A stretch of DNA of 32,982 bases from Deltaproteobacteria bacterium (lineage in GTDB: Bacteria > Desulfobacterota > Desulfobacteria > Desulfobacterales > JAHEIW01), in NCBI GenBank assembly GCA_024639185.1, contig JAHEIW010000040.1:1-32982 (forward strand), written 5' to 3'. The translations under genes were made by a program, and so were the position numbers. The notes under the pieces were generated by a model. That model was not told the DNA's origin, made no database searches, and was given only the letters and a program-made list of their open reading frames with translations. This document shows positions 1 to 8,617 of this stretch, piece after piece. Each line of letters begins with the position of its first letter. Positions within the stretch are counted from its first letter, which is position 1.

Positions 1-191
1 GGCAGGCCGTTGGATTTAATCAGAATTTTGTGGCCCGGCCGATGGGCATAAGCGGATTCAAAATACAGTCCGCTTTTGCTGTAGTTATGCAGGGTACCCG
101 GATAATGAAACCCCGTGCGCCAGTCTTCAAGCGTAATCGGGGTTTTACAATTGATGCGCCTGCTTCTTTTCTGTAAGGAACGGTCGGCCAT
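1..191 (-). CDS. PilZ-domain protein, N-terminal part (runs off the left edge)
   Basis: Only the first 63 codons are present and the rest lies beyond base 1. The ATG at 191-189 is preceded on the minus strand by an AGGTG ribosome site. The peptide begins MADRSLQKRSRRINCKTPIT and continues with LHNYSKSGLYFES. This basic R-x-x-R-like start followed by 'SxxGxYFE' is the N-terminal pattern of PilZ domains, which often bind cyclic di-GMP. It lies 113 bp downstream of the ZnuA-like gene on the same strand and may be the last gene of that operon, or independent. The domain assignment comes from pattern recognition only, and the C-terminal part is needed to exclude other small envelope regulators. 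Confidence 0.6.
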   Translation of the reverse strand, partial: MADRSLQKRSRRINCKTPITLEDWRTGFHYPGTLHNYSKSGLYFESAYAHRPGHKILIKSNGL

Positions 192-304
192 CTGGCACCT
201 ATCTTTGTCGCATTCGGGTTGGATTGAGTTTACACTAAAATGTAAGACTGTTCGAACCGGTGTCAAAGGCAATTTTTCAACAATTTCTCCTCAAATGCTT
301 ATTT

Positions 305-1252
305 TCAGAAATCAATTTTAAAAGCCGGATTCAAATTTTTAATATTCTGCCGCATGACACTCAAAAAATCTCCCTTATCCGGTGTATTGGCGCAGGGATG
401 AAAAACCAGACTGTCAGTGCCAATTGCTTGCAATCGTTCAGCCGATTCCTTCATCGGTTTTCCCTCCCAGATCAACCATTTCGCCGGGTGTTTTTTCAGA
501 ATGCGATTCAATTCCATCATCTGCTCATTCGTCGGAATTTCATCGGGTTCCCAGTGTACGCTTTTAATATCCAGTCCATAGCGGCGAGCAAAATAGTCGT
601 ACACGGGATGTGACACCACCAGCGGTTGCGATGGATCTTTCGAAACCAGTGTCTTTAAGTCCTGGTCGAGTTTCAGTAAATCCTGTTTGAGCTTTTGGTA
701 GTTCTTCTGAAACGCATCCTTCAATTCGGGCCTTTTACGACCCAGCGCCTCTGCAATGGCCTTTGCCTGCCGGGCAGCAAGGTTGAAGTCGATCCATGTC
801 GTGAAAGCAAGAGATTCATGGGCATGCTCGCCTTCTGATCCATGGGAGTGGGTCAGAATCCCGGGAGCCTCTATGTATTGGCCTTTGAAACCGGCAGAGG
901 TGTTAATCATCCTGAATCGCGGCAACGTCGCCTTGTTGATCCACCTGGCATAACCGGCACCATTAAGCAGGATAAGATCCGCCTGCTGATAGTCTGAAAT
1001 CGTTTTTACATCCGGCACCCAATAAGCCGGGTCAACATCCGCCGGAGCCGGAAACACGACCTTGACGTGCTCCCCTCCAATCCGTTCTGCGAAATATTGC
1101 AACGGATAGTTCACCACGTAAACGGTGAGCTTGCCGGAATCATTGCTACCCGCCCAAGAAGCAGAGGCCAAAAGTGCTACGGTAAAAACAGCACAGAAAA
1201 TAGAGAAGAAGCATCGGTTTCTATCACATATTGAAAACCACTTAACTTGCAT
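305..1252 (-). CDS. ZnuA/TroA-like metal ABC transporter substrate-binding protein with altered ligands
   Basis: A 315-residue secreted protein with a signal segment around residues 12-34 (cleavage likely near SWA-G). A ribosome site AAGGAAG precedes the ATG. The fold pattern is that of cluster A-I metal-binding proteins: an N-terminal lobe, a histidine-rich loop (H135, H137, H143, H145), a long linker helix and a C-terminal lobe with SHPVYDYFARRYGL (H215) and an acidic residue at E263. In canonical ZnuA, histidines sit in 'DPHxYEP' and 'DPHxWLDP'. Here these positions read DPAYWVP (74-80) and AFTTWIDF, so two of the four usual zinc ligands are missing. The gene follows an FtsX-type permease and its ATPase rather than znuBC. 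The family assignment is good. The metal, or whether the ligand is a metal at all, is unknown. Confidence 0.8.
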   Translation of the reverse strand: MQVKWFSICDRNRCFFSIFCAVFTVALLASASWAGSNDSGKLTVYVVNYPLQYFAERIGGEHVKVVFPAPADVDPAYWVPDVKTISDYQQADLILLNGAGYARWINKATLPRFRMINTSAGFKGQYIEAPGILTHSHGSEGEHAHESLAFTTWIDFNLAARQAKAIAEALGRKRPELKDAFQKNYQKLKQDLLKLDQDLKTLVSKDPSQPLVVSHPVYDYFARRYGLDIKSVHWEPDEIPTNEQMMELNRILKKHPAKWLIWEGKPMKESAERLQAIGTDSLVFHPCANTPDKGDFLSVMRQNIKNLNPAFKIDF

Positions 1253-1301
1253 TTTTATTGCTTCCTTAATTTATGCGATTCAAAATCCAAAATGCAGAGC
1301 G

Positions 1302-2483
1302 TTATCTTATAAACAACATTCGAACGAGATCATTTGAAAACTGATTCACCATCCATATCAAAGCGCCGCAAAATACTGCGCTCATGATGGCAATAATGAA
1401 AATCTCCGCAGCCATAAGCTGGACGATGGTCGCCCGTCGGCACCCGAGTTTGAAAATGGTTTGAATTTCCCGCTGCCGCAGCCTCAGCGATAGGGCAAAC
1501 ACCAAGATAATGGCCAGAATCGTTGCCAGAGCAACCACCGAAATGACCGCATCCAATACATTCTTGATTCGGAAAATGTTTTGCAGCAGGCCGTCGATGA
1601 CATCCGCCGGCCTGACAACTTGCCGGGTTTGCTCTCGCTTAAGGTATCGCCCCCGCAGAATCGTACCGGACTTATCGTCCCGCGGTACAGCAAGCACAGC
1701 GGTTAGGGGGTATTGTGAGAGGTCACCGTGAAAGTGAAATGCGTCGATGTTCTTTTCCGTGATTTCAGTGTGTTGGTAGAGCTTGGCCGTGGCGGCCACG
1801 TTTTTACCCGACCTTTTGAGAACCAGCGTGGGGTCCTGAAGTTTGGTCACATCCTCGTGCCCGTGCCCCAGCCCCTGAATTACCCAGGCGGTTTTCAGAT
1901 CCACAAAAACAGACAGGTCATCGGACGTGTGCGATTTTGTGAGTACGCCTACCACTTTCATTTTGAGGGGATAAACGCCAGCCAGATCGAATAGCGTCTC
2001 GGGAGATGTTACCAGACTATCTCCCGGTCTAAGTCCGAGGCTTTCAGCTACCCTGGCTCCCAGCACACAATCTCCCAGTATAGCGAGTTGTCTGCCTTCG
2101 GCGATTCTCAAATTGCGGAAGTCAAAGTAATCCAGAGTTGTCCCCACGATGGGATTTCGCCTGGCTTGAAAACGGACATATAAAGGTATGGGCTGAGCCA
2201 GCTTGCTGTCCATCACTCGATGTGCGGACTCCATGGTTATGAGCTCTGGCACCTCGTCATCGAAATAGAGGGTATTCATCACCAGATCAAGAGCGCTGCC
2301 TTTGGCGCCGATAACCAGTGGTGTCGAAACCGCCCTTGACATAAGCTGTTTCTCGCTCTCATCCAATATGAGCTCAAGTGCCATGGGGAGAAAAGATATC
2401 AATGTGATGCAGGCCACCAGAGTAGCTGTTTTAACCTTGTTAAAGCGAATGTATTTCCAGGCAATATTGAGACTGTCGATCAT
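1302..2483 (-). CDS. FtsX/MacB-type ABC transporter permease
   Basis: A 393-residue inner-membrane permease of the LolCE/MacB superfamily. A transmembrane helix lies near residues 19-40, followed by a large extracytoplasmic MacB-like domain (about 41-290). A helix near 305-333 leads into the coupling stretch RLRQREIQTIFKLGCRR, which is typical of FtsX domains and contacts the ATPase. One further helix lies near 355-385. The protein then ends at LVRMLFIR, where LolC-type proteins have a fourth helix, so the membrane part looks one helix short. The start codon overlaps the stop of the upstream ATPase gene by 4 bp (ATGA), indicating translational coupling. Such permeases normally move lipoproteins, peptides or drugs outward, or drive periplasmic work. 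Pairing with a ZnuA-like binding protein downstream is unusual. Confidence 0.85.
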   Translation of the reverse strand: MIDSLNIAWKYIRFNKVKTATLVACITLISFLPMALELILDESEKQLMSRAVSTPLVIGAKGSALDLVMNTLYFDDEVPELITMESAHRVMDSKLAQPIPLYVRFQARRNPIVGTTLDYFDFRNLRIAEGRQLAILGDCVLGARVAESLGLRPGDSLVTSPETLFDLAGVYPLKMKVVGVLTKSHTSDDLSVFVDLKTAWVIQGLGHGHEDVTKLQDPTLVLKRSGKNVAATAKLYQHTEITEKNIDAFHFHGDLSQYPLTAVLAVPRDDKSGTILRGRYLKREQTRQVVRPADVIDGLLQNIFRIKNVLDAVISVVALATILAIILVFALSLRLRQREIQTIFKLGCRRATIVQLMAAEIFIIAIMSAVFCGALIWMVNQFSNDLVRMLFIR

Positions 2484-3289
2484 ACAGCCGCCATATTTTT
2501 AAATTCTTGAAAATTGACGATCTGATCAAAGTGTTTCAGCAATTCATGGTCATGTGTCACTGCAACCAGAGTAGCATTATAATCGCTGACAGCTTTGAAT
2601 AAAAGATCCAGGATGAGGATTTTGTTATCCGGGTCCAGATTGCCGGTCGCTTCATCGGTTAAAATAAGTCGGGGTTGTGGTAACAGCGCCCGGCAGATGG
2701 CAACGCGTTGTTTTTCACCGTGAGAGAGGTCATTGGGCTTCCGTTTTAATTTGTCGCCGATACCCATATCTTGTGTGAGGGACTCAGCTCGGTCGCGTAC
2801 TGCTTTATCCAGCTTGAGGGCACCGGTAATACGATAGGGATGTAAAACATTGTCAAAAACATTAAGATAATCAAGAAGTTCAAAATCCTGAAACACAAAG
2901 CCGATGTTGGTAATCCGGAAATCACGTCGCTCTCGATCGCCAAGAGTGCTTACCTGCGCTTCATCCACACTAACGGTACCATTTTGTGGTGTCATGATGC
3001 CGGCAATCAGATTCAGGAGAGTGGTTTTGCCGGAACCGCTAGGCCCGATGACGGCAACTTTTTCCCCTCCGGAAACCTGAAAATCGGGAATATTCAATTT
3101 AAATTCTCCTTTAGGATAGCAAAATTCTAGTGCTTGAATGGCTATCATCGGTGTCGTTTCCGGGTTCAAGGGTTCCGCCTTTGGCGCTTCAAGTGTCAAC
3201 ACTGGCAATTCTGAAAGCTGACATCTCAATTTTTTAGGATTGATTATATTATTTCGCTTTTTGTGCGTACGAATCGATGCGTTGCTCAT
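2480..3289 (-). CDS. LolD/MacB-type ABC transporter ATP-binding protein
   Basis: An ATPase with a complete set of motifs: Walker A GPSGSGKTT, Q-loop FVFQDFE, signature LSHGEKQR, Walker B RLILTDEAT, and H-loop VAVTHD. The spacing and the LNLIAGIMTPQNG stretch are those of the LolD/MacB/FtsE group that partners FtsX-fold permeases, in agreement with the permease encoded just downstream. The start is uncertain. The full frame (269 residues) begins inside the last 41 bp of the upstream gene and carries a polar extension of about 47 residues. An internal ATG at 3148 (MIAIQALEFCYPKG) would give 222 residues, the usual family length. Neither start has a strong ribosome site. The function is energising the neighbouring permease in the cytoplasm. 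Confidence 0.9.
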   Translation of the reverse strand: MSNASIRTHKKRNNIINPKKLRCQLSELPVLTLEAPKAEPLNPETTPMIAIQALEFCYPKGEFKLNIPDFQVSGGEKVAVIGPSGSGKTTLLNLIAGIMTPQNGTVSVDEAQVSTLGDRERRDFRITNIGFVFQDFELLDYLNVFDNVLHPYRITGALKLDKAVRDRAESLTQDMGIGDKLKRKPNDLSHGEKQRVAICRALLPQPRLILTDEATGNLDPDNKILILDLLFKAVSDYNATLVAVTHDHELLKHFDQIVNFQEFKNMAAV

Positions 3290-5099
3290 CCAGCATTTCC
3301 AAACCGGTGATCTTCCAGGCCCCGGCCACCGGCTTCATGGTGATATTGGCCTCGTACTGGTTTTTACGTACGTGAATATGGCCCCAGTGCCCGACCGTGC
3401 CGGTGGCGGTCCACTTGGCGTGAAACAAGCGGCCCAGGGGATGATCAGCGTCTGGTTTAACATCGATTTCCAGGATCTCCACCTCTTTGACCCGGGCTCG
3501 CGCACCACCGGCCTGGGTCACCACCAGGGATTTCCTATTTTGCAGGTAGATCTCAGAAAGCAAATCACCGCTGACACTGGTGGCCAGCCGGTCGTAGACA
3601 TCCTCTTCTTCTCTGAAATCAAAGGAGCGATAGATGTTATTCAACAGGCTGCTCAAAGCGGCGACTGCATCCTCGTCTGTCATCTGCGGTGCCAGGGCTG
3701 CTGGTTTGGCGACAGCCACTTTGAAAAAAGGATAAAGAATCACACTTCCTGCAATCAGCGCCACTGCCAATCCCATATGAATACCGATCGATCCAGCGTT
3801 CTTTCTGCGTTTGACGATCTGCCATCCCAGTGGTAATAAGGCCAGCAGGCACAGAGCGCTGGCAAGCGGGATTTTCATTGTCGTGAGTGCATCGTTTACT
3901 TTGATTTTTGCAACGGTGGGCATCTGATATGTTTTTAGAAAATTTGTCCAGGTGAGCACGTTGTCACTGGGCGTCAGGTAAGAAGGAAAGGGACCGGCTG
4001 GATCAATGGCATTGGCCGGTACTTTCCGGATGCGGTCTGACCACAGGTCCCACTGGTTTGTGACCTTTTGTGGTATGCCCTGGGTCAGATAGGTGATGAT
4101 TACGCCCACCATGGCGGTATTGATCGGCAGCCGCTCGGGCTCGACCAGGAAGGTGGAGCCGGCCATGGAATATTTGACAAAGGCGGTGCGGTCGAGGATC
4201 GGCCGCAACTGTTTTCCATCGATCGTGGTCTTGTCCCGTTTCAGGAAAAACGCACCCACCTGCTTTTTCAACTGCTCGTTTTCGTCGGTTTCGATATATT
4301 CATCGCCACGCAGGCCGAGGTCAATCCAAGCTTCAAGCTCCTTTACCCGTGCTAAAATCTCATGCCGCACCTCATAGGGTTCAATGTAGAGAAAGGACAT
4401 GACGCTGCCGCGCTGCCAGCGTTTGAGGGCCTTATTGTCAAACTGTGAATACCAGGGATCCGTCCAATCCAGCGTCAGTGTCGATGGCCCTGACAGATAT
4501 CTAAAATCATTGATCAGCACGCCCTTGTGGTAGGTGATGAAACCGATAGGTACTTTGCTTATTTTCGTTTTTTCATCCCTCGGCGGAACTATGGTCAATG
4601 TACCGGGTTTTTCGATGAAAGGATAAACAAGCTCAGCATAGAGCACGCGCTTGTCTTCAGGAGGACCCTCGATGGGTTGGCCGGTGTAAGGATTAATCTT
4701 CCATGCAATTATAGAGGGGCGGACCTTGCGAAAGCGCGGTTCTATAAGCTTTAATGTGGTCTGGAGTTTCTGCCCGTTATCTACGAGAATCTGCAAGTCC
4801 TTGTTCGAAAACTGCTTTATGCGCTCGTCAAAGGGTGCCCTTTTTAACTTGGAACTGGCAAAAAATTCATCGGGAATGAGCCGGTCGAAGGTCGCCAGGT
4901 CGTTTACGAAAATCTCAAGTTCGATCCTGACATGATTATCATTGATATGGATCTCAGCAATATTGGGCGCATTCTGAGCACCGGAAAGATTGATCCAGTC
5001 CGCTTCAGCTGAAAGTGGCATGATCAGCGCAAAAACGATCAGCAATAATAGCGTTTTATTGAGAAAATTCATCACCCTTGTTTGGATAAAGCGAACCAT
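3249..5099 (-). CDS. Unknown secreted/membrane protein of 616 residues in the ABC operon
   Basis: I do not recognise the family. A signal or membrane segment lies near residues 10-31 (an alternative ATG at 5072 removes nine residues). It is followed by about 380 mostly hydrophilic residues with a proline- and aromatic-rich, beta-like look, predicted to be outside the cytoplasm. Two hydrophobic segments follow, near 413-432 (IPLASALCLLALLPLGWQIV) and 445-468. A C-terminal domain of about 145 residues (DEDAVAALSSLLNNIYRSFD through WKITGLEMLD) has the feel of an NTF2-like fold. The gene overlaps the ATPase frame by up to 41 bp, so it is probably part of the transporter operon and perhaps its periplasmic or regulatory partner. 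A 70-bp relic with 71% identity to positions 4073-4142 lies at 9041-9110. Confidence 0.75.
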   Translation of the reverse strand: MVRFIQTRVMNFLNKTLLLLIVFALIMPLSAEADWINLSGAQNAPNIAEIHINDNHVRIELEIFVNDLATFDRLIPDEFFASSKLKRAPFDERIKQFSNKDLQILVDNGQKLQTTLKLIEPRFRKVRPSIIAWKINPYTGQPIEGPPEDKRVLYAELVYPFIEKPGTLTIVPPRDEKTKISKVPIGFITYHKGVLINDFRYLSGPSTLTLDWTDPWYSQFDNKALKRWQRGSVMSFLYIEPYEVRHEILARVKELEAWIDLGLRGDEYIETDENEQLKKQVGAFFLKRDKTTIDGKQLRPILDRTAFVKYSMAGSTFLVEPERLPINTAMVGVIITYLTQGIPQKVTNQWDLWSDRIRKVPANAIDPAGPFPSYLTPSDNVLTWTNFLKTYQMPTVAKIKVNDALTTMKIPLASALCLLALLPLGWQIVKRRKNAGSIGIHMGLAVALIAGSVILYPFFKVAVAKPAALAPQMTDEDAVAALSSLLNNIYRSFDFREEEDVYDRLATSVSGDLLSEIYLQNRKSLVVTQAGGARARVKEVEILEIDVKPDADHPLGRLFHAKWTATGTVGHWGHIHVRKNQYEANITMKPVAGAWKITGLEMLDEQRIDSYAQKAK

Positions 5100-5166
5100 T
5101 CACTGCTTCACTCGTTCTTTCAAATGACCTTTTGCGGAAAGCGCCCCCGGTGCGACGCATAAAATT

Positions 5167-5490
5167 TTACGGCACTCCAATGGTATTGCCGCCTACACAC
5201 CTGGCGTGATTGTCACCATGAGTCCGATCGCCAGATCGTACTTTATAGCTATAGGAAATTCTGCCGGTTTGACTTTTGATTTTTACGCTTTGCCCCGCTT
5301 TAATCCAGCCTTCGAATACCTTGTCCTGATCGTTTCCGGCATCATCTTTATCCTGGACATACAAACGTACATCCTCTGTACCGGCCCTGAGCACACAGGT
5401 TTTATCTTCTGCTACGGCATCACCAATTGGGAAAACACTCGTGACGAATATAGCCAAAAAAGTTAATGATATTATAAAATTATGTTTCAT
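5167..5490 (-). CDS. Small secreted protein of unknown function (107 residues)
   Basis: A strong ribosome site (AAGGAGG) precedes the ATG. Residues 1-28 form a clear signal peptide ending ...DAVA-ED. The mature part of about 80 residues has two cysteines (CVLRAG and ARCVGG) that could form a disulfide. It is charged and glycine-rich (KDDAGNDQDKVFEGWIKAGQSVKIKSQ), suggesting a small beta-sandwich. It ends 67 bp upstream of the 616-residue gene on the same strand, so it could be the first gene of the transporter operon or a separate unit. No family recognised. Confidence 0.7.
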   Translation of the reverse strand: MKHNFIISLTFLAIFVTSVFPIGDAVAEDKTCVLRAGTEDVRLYVQDKDDAGNDQDKVFEGWIKAGQSVKIKSQTGRISYSYKVRSGDRTHGDNHARCVGGNTIGVP

Positions 5491-5631
5491 TACACCCTCC
5501 TTACTATCATCGTATCGACAGTTGCATGCCGGATATGCTTTTCACTTCCTGACGTAAAAGGAAAGTAAGGCATGGTGTTGCAAACAACAAGACTTAAATA
5601 CCCGGCACAAAATGTTGAAAGACCGCCATAC

Positions 5632-6903
5632 TTAAAATCTGTACTGCAAATTGGCTCCGATGATAAACATCCAGCTGCTGTCAAATTCGCCTTTAAAGCG
5701 CACACCCTGGGCGGTCTGATCGACTTTGCCATCACCGAGCCACAGCGCGCTGGCCGATATGGCGTGGCCCCATTTACTTTCGCTCCTTGTCGCATAGCCG
5801 ATTGAAAATTTTAGCTGCTCATCGAGCGGCAGATCGATGGTGCGGTCCTTGTCGTCAACCGGGGAGGTGTCGTAAGCCACACCTGCACTCAGACGATGAT
5901 TGTCCCACAGGTCATAGAACATGCCCAGGCCCACATGATAGGTATCTTTCCAGTTGCGATCCAGGGTTTCGACGATGGCTACCGGACCGGTTCCATCCAC
6001 GCTGAGCACATTTTTGCTGAACTGCGACCAGTCTTCCCAGTCAAAATCCGCCATAAGGGTCAACTTATCGGTGGCATCGTACTTGAGCCCCAGCCTGACG
6101 ACTTGTGGATAATCGAAGCTGATTTTTGCATTGTTCAGGTTGGATGTGATCCGGTTTTCAATGGGATTGGCGATATTTTTGAATGTGATTTTGCCTTCAA
6201 CATCGACATCGGATTTGCTGCGATACAGACCGCCGAGCATGAGCTTGTCGGTAACCTGGAAGGTCAGACCCAAAAATCCCTGGGCGCTCCAATCATCGAG
6301 ATCTTCGAATTTGACTTTCCCATCGGGACTCGTGGCCTGATTAACGGCGATTTCCTCGTTAAATACGGTATACAGGGCCGAAACACCAGCCCCAAGCGAT
6401 AATTTAGGGCCGATGCGATAGGCCACAGAGGGGGAAATCGCCAGGCCACTGATAGATGATTGGTAAGCCCCGTAACGCCCCACGAAATTATCGCGAAAAT
6501 CAAAACCGCCGCCCAGCGGGCCGGATACGGAAAAACCGGCCCTAAATTGATCTCCCAGCGTCTTGACCGCGTAAAAACCGGGAACCACGGCCAGCACCCC
6601 GGCGTTTCCACCGTCATCGCCCCCGGCCTCTGCAATCGAAGAGTTAAATTTTTGATATGGAATCAGCACCTGATTGCCGAATAAAACCTGGTCGCGTTGC
6701 AAACCGGTCATCCCTGCCGGGTTGGTCAGGGCCGAATCCGTACCAAAATTGTTGACCACATTGGCCACGCCTGCTGTGCCCACTGAGCCCGGAGAGCCCA
6801 CCTCGGGTAAGTAGAACCCGCCTGCAAAACTGAGCTGAGTGAACAGCACGCAGATAACCCCTGTTAAAACCGCAAGAAGCCAACTAAACGGTAATTTAGC
6901 CAT
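5632..6903 (-). CDS. FadL/OmpP1/TodX-type outer-membrane hydrophobic compound channel
   Basis: A 423-residue outer-membrane beta-barrel. A signal peptide occupies residues 1-27 (...TQLSFA-GGFYLPE). The mature N-terminus shows the FadL hatch signature, with GSVGTAGVANVVNNFGTDSALTNPAGM containing the conserved NPAGM. Alternating amphipathic strands follow (for example KLSLGAGVSALYTVF, LTLMADFDWEDWSQF, RLSAGVAYDTSP), and the chain ends in an aromatic residue (LQYRF) as required for BAM-mediated insertion. The family lets long-chain fatty acids and aromatic hydrocarbons enter by lateral diffusion. Length fits the family. A good AAGGAG ribosome site lies upstream. It stands alone, with 141 bp separating it from the 107-residue gene downstream. 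Confidence 0.92.
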   Translation of the reverse strand: MAKLPFSWLLAVLTGVICVLFTQLSFAGGFYLPEVGSPGSVGTAGVANVVNNFGTDSALTNPAGMTGLQRDQVLFGNQVLIPYQKFNSSIAEAGGDDGGNAGVLAVVPGFYAVKTLGDQFRAGFSVSGPLGGGFDFRDNFVGRYGAYQSSISGLAISPSVAYRIGPKLSLGAGVSALYTVFNEEIAVNQATSPDGKVKFEDLDDWSAQGFLGLTFQVTDKLMLGGLYRSKSDVDVEGKITFKNIANPIENRITSNLNNAKISFDYPQVVRLGLKYDATDKLTLMADFDWEDWSQFSKNVLSVDGTGPVAIVETLDRNWKDTYHVGLGMFYDLWDNHRLSAGVAYDTSPVDDKDRTIDLPLDEQLKFSIGYATRSESKWGHAISASALWLGDGKVDQTAQGVRFKGEFDSSWMFIIGANLQYRF

Positions 6904-6999
6904 CGGTAATCTCCTTAAAATTCCATTGTGAAAAATTCAATCAGTTCAGTCAATTTACAATCAGTCAATTATAATTCTAACTTTTCAAATCCCACGACA

Positions 7000-7329
7000 T
7001 TACTCAACCCCACATTTTTCCTTGATCGCAGCAATTCTCTGATCGATCATTTTGTTGTAATCTCCGGTTGCTACCGTTACTTTTGTTTTTTCCGTTCCGG
7101 TGATCACTCCTGAGACAAAACCAGGCGGAGTAATTGACATAACACCCTCGGCAATTTGCTGCTCGACATGGGCTTTTTCATGCTGAAGAACTCTGATATC
7201 TCCTTCGGCAGTCGCACAGTTAATGGGTTGTTTCATCTCCTGTTCAACTTTTTTCTGGTCTTTTGCCGCGCATGCAAAGATAGAAAACATCAGACAAAGC
7301 ACCCATACCGTAATAATCGATTTTCTCAT
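7000..7329 (-). CDS. Small lipoprotein of unknown function
   Basis: The ATG at 7329 is chosen because AGGAGA lies six bases upstream; a longer frame from 7374 has no support. The product of about 109 residues has a lipoprotein signal with lipobox IFAC-A, so it should be lipid-anchored in the envelope. The rest is lysine- and glutamate-rich (KKVEQEMKQPINCATAEGDIRVLQHEKAHVEQQIAEG), suggesting a helical coiled segment. A middle region follows that is rich in valine and threonine, and then another helix ending KEKCGVE. Two cysteines remain after the lipid cysteine and may pair. No family recognised. It opens a row of small envelope genes that all read in the same direction. Confidence 0.75.
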   Translation of the reverse strand: MRKSIITVWVLCLMFSIFACAAKDQKKVEQEMKQPINCATAEGDIRVLQHEKAHVEQQIAEGVMSITPPGFVSGVITGTEKTKVTVATGDYNKMIDQRIAAIKEKCGVE

Positions 7330-7400
7330 CTCTTTTCTCCTATATTTTAAATTATGATGGATATGCACCAGCAAACTTTCCTTACCAGTGAAACTGCTTA

Positions 7401-7778
7401 TTAGAGACTGTCCAAAATGGCTTTCTTTTTGGCCTTGTACTCTTCGGGTGTAATATACCCACCGGCGGCCAGCTTATCCAATTGATCAATTCTTTGTTTG
7501 GTGGTCATTTTGGGAGCAGACGTAGAGGCGTGTTGGGTAGATGTTGTTTGAGAGCTGGGCTGTCTATAAGACTGATTTACTGCCGCTGCAGTCTTCATTT
7601 TGTCGCGCTGCACAAAACCGCCGACGACATGTCCGGCCACCATGCCGCCCAGAAAAGCCGCCCCTTCACCGGCCCGAACCTCGGTTTTAAAACCGGGTAC
7701 GGCAGTGGTGATGATGAAAGCCAGTAAAACAGGAAAAAAACTCAATTTAATATTAGGATTTTTTTTGATTGTTTTCAT
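7401..7778 (-). CDS. Secreted/membrane SHOCT-domain protein
   Basis: A 125-residue protein. A hydrophobic segment near residues 12-30 is a signal peptide or anchor. A glycine-rich stretch follows (GEGAAFLGGMVAGHVVGGFVQ, about 36-57) that resembles a short membrane-inserting glycine-zipper. A serine/threonine/glutamine-rich linker leads to the C-terminal SHOCT domain KQRIDQLDKLAAGGYITPEEY (about 92-123), a short helical oligomerisation motif typical of small envelope proteins. The function beyond that is unknown. It sits between the small lipoprotein gene and another secreted protein gene, each with its own gap, so co-transcription is uncertain. Confidence 0.8.
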   Translation of the reverse strand: MKTIKKNPNIKLSFFPVLLAFIITTAVPGFKTEVRAGEGAAFLGGMVAGHVVGGFVQRDKMKTAAAVNQSYRQPSSQTTSTQHASTSAPKMTTKQRIDQLDKLAAGGYITPEEYKAKKKAILDSL

Positions 7779-7851
7779 TGGTATGCCTCTCTATTTTGAA
7801 TTGAATATTGTATAAAAGCATTTGTTTGGATATTCAAACCTCAATTGTAAA

Positions 7852-8283
7852 TCACCTACACCTTATTGCGATCCCTTTCTGGATCTGATCGCCCAGCACG
7901 CCAACCCCTTCAAACCGATCTTTTTTAACATTGAAGGGAACTACCTTGACTGAAAAGTAATCAAACAAATTTTCAAATTCTTTCAGCTCCTCATGGATAT
8001 CATGAAAAAAACCGGGTGATGAGATGAAATCAAGATTCAAAACATCCCCTTTGATCTGCCAGAAACCAACTGCTTCCGCTTTGCCCGAGCGGCCAGCTTC
8101 AAACGTACCGTTGTTCTGAAATATAAAATACTCGGAATCCGCCGTATTGCATTTTTGCTCAGTCGGCCCAATGACCCAGTTGCCTTCCAGGTATTCCGGT
8201 GCCATATTGGCGGCATCGGCCCCGAAAGAAAAACCGATCAATGCCACCACCAAAAAGCTAAACGCAAAAAATTTGCCTTTCAT
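7852..8283 (-). CDS. Secreted protein of unknown function (143 residues)
   Basis: The start at 8283 is chosen for the AGGAG site seven bases upstream and for the signal peptide that begins there (MKGKFFAFSFLVVALIGFSF, cleavage near ADA-AN). The frame from 8358 overlaps the next gene and is less likely. The mature part, 'YLEGNWVIGPTEQKC...YFIFQNNGTFEAGR...GFWQIKGDVLNLDF', has the strand pattern of small lipocalin-like or META-like periplasmic proteins: a GxW near the start, then F-x-x-x-G-x-W. Two cysteines (near the start and at the final IAIRCR) probably form a disulfide. I cannot name a family. Confidence 0.75.
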   Translation of the reverse strand: MKGKFFAFSFLVVALIGFSFGADAANMAPEYLEGNWVIGPTEQKCNTADSEYFIFQNNGTFEAGRSGKAEAVGFWQIKGDVLNLDFISSPGFFHDIHEELKEFENLFDYFSVKVVPFNVKKDRFEGVGVLGDQIQKGIAIRCR

Positions 8284-8332
8284 TATTATCTCCTTTCCAG
8301 AGAGGCACAAAAATTCAATCCGGTTAGTTCGG

Positions 8333-8617
8333 TTATTCTCCCACTTGAATTCTTTCAACTTTGCTGTTTACGATGCTCACAAAATAGGTGTCTCCAAGAT
8401 TATAAACCCACTTGACCGGCTCCTGTGGGTCGGGTGTTAACACCTGCTGGGGCTCCCCACATTTTTCTTTAACGCTGTCTTCCGAATCGCCCGCTGCCAC
8501 AATACCGCCATCGCACCGCATGGTTGACGCGTCGTCCAGAGCCATTGAATTCGGCGCAATACCTAAAGTAAAGGTAAGCGCACTTATGGATAGCATTAAA
8601 ACTATTTTGCTGTTCAT
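8333..8617 (-). CDS. DUF2845-like secreted protein (copy 1)
   Basis: The ATG at 8617 has a near-perfect GAGGAGG site five bases upstream. A signal peptide (about 1-27) precedes a compact domain with the DUF2845 pattern: MRCDGGIVAAGDSEDSVKEKCGEP, then a VKWVYNLGD...FVSIVNSKVERIQVG beta-hairpin. The two cysteines and the G-D...V...CG-P spacing match this family of small periplasmic proteins, which resemble OmpA/SmpA-like BAM-lipoprotein folds and have no known function. It is a clear paralogue of the gene at 8705-8977 immediately upstream on the same strand, so a tandem duplication is likely. Confidence 0.8.
   Translation of the reverse strand: MNSKIVLMLSISALTFTLGIAPNSMALDDASTMRCDGGIVAAGDSEDSVKEKCGEPQQVLTPDPQEPVKWVYNLGDTYFVSIVNSKVERIQVGE

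Noticed and set aside
5490..5795. Minus-strand open frame of 101 codons next to the FadL gene
   Set aside because: It overlaps the 3' end of the FadL gene in another frame, and has no ribosome site or recognisable domain.
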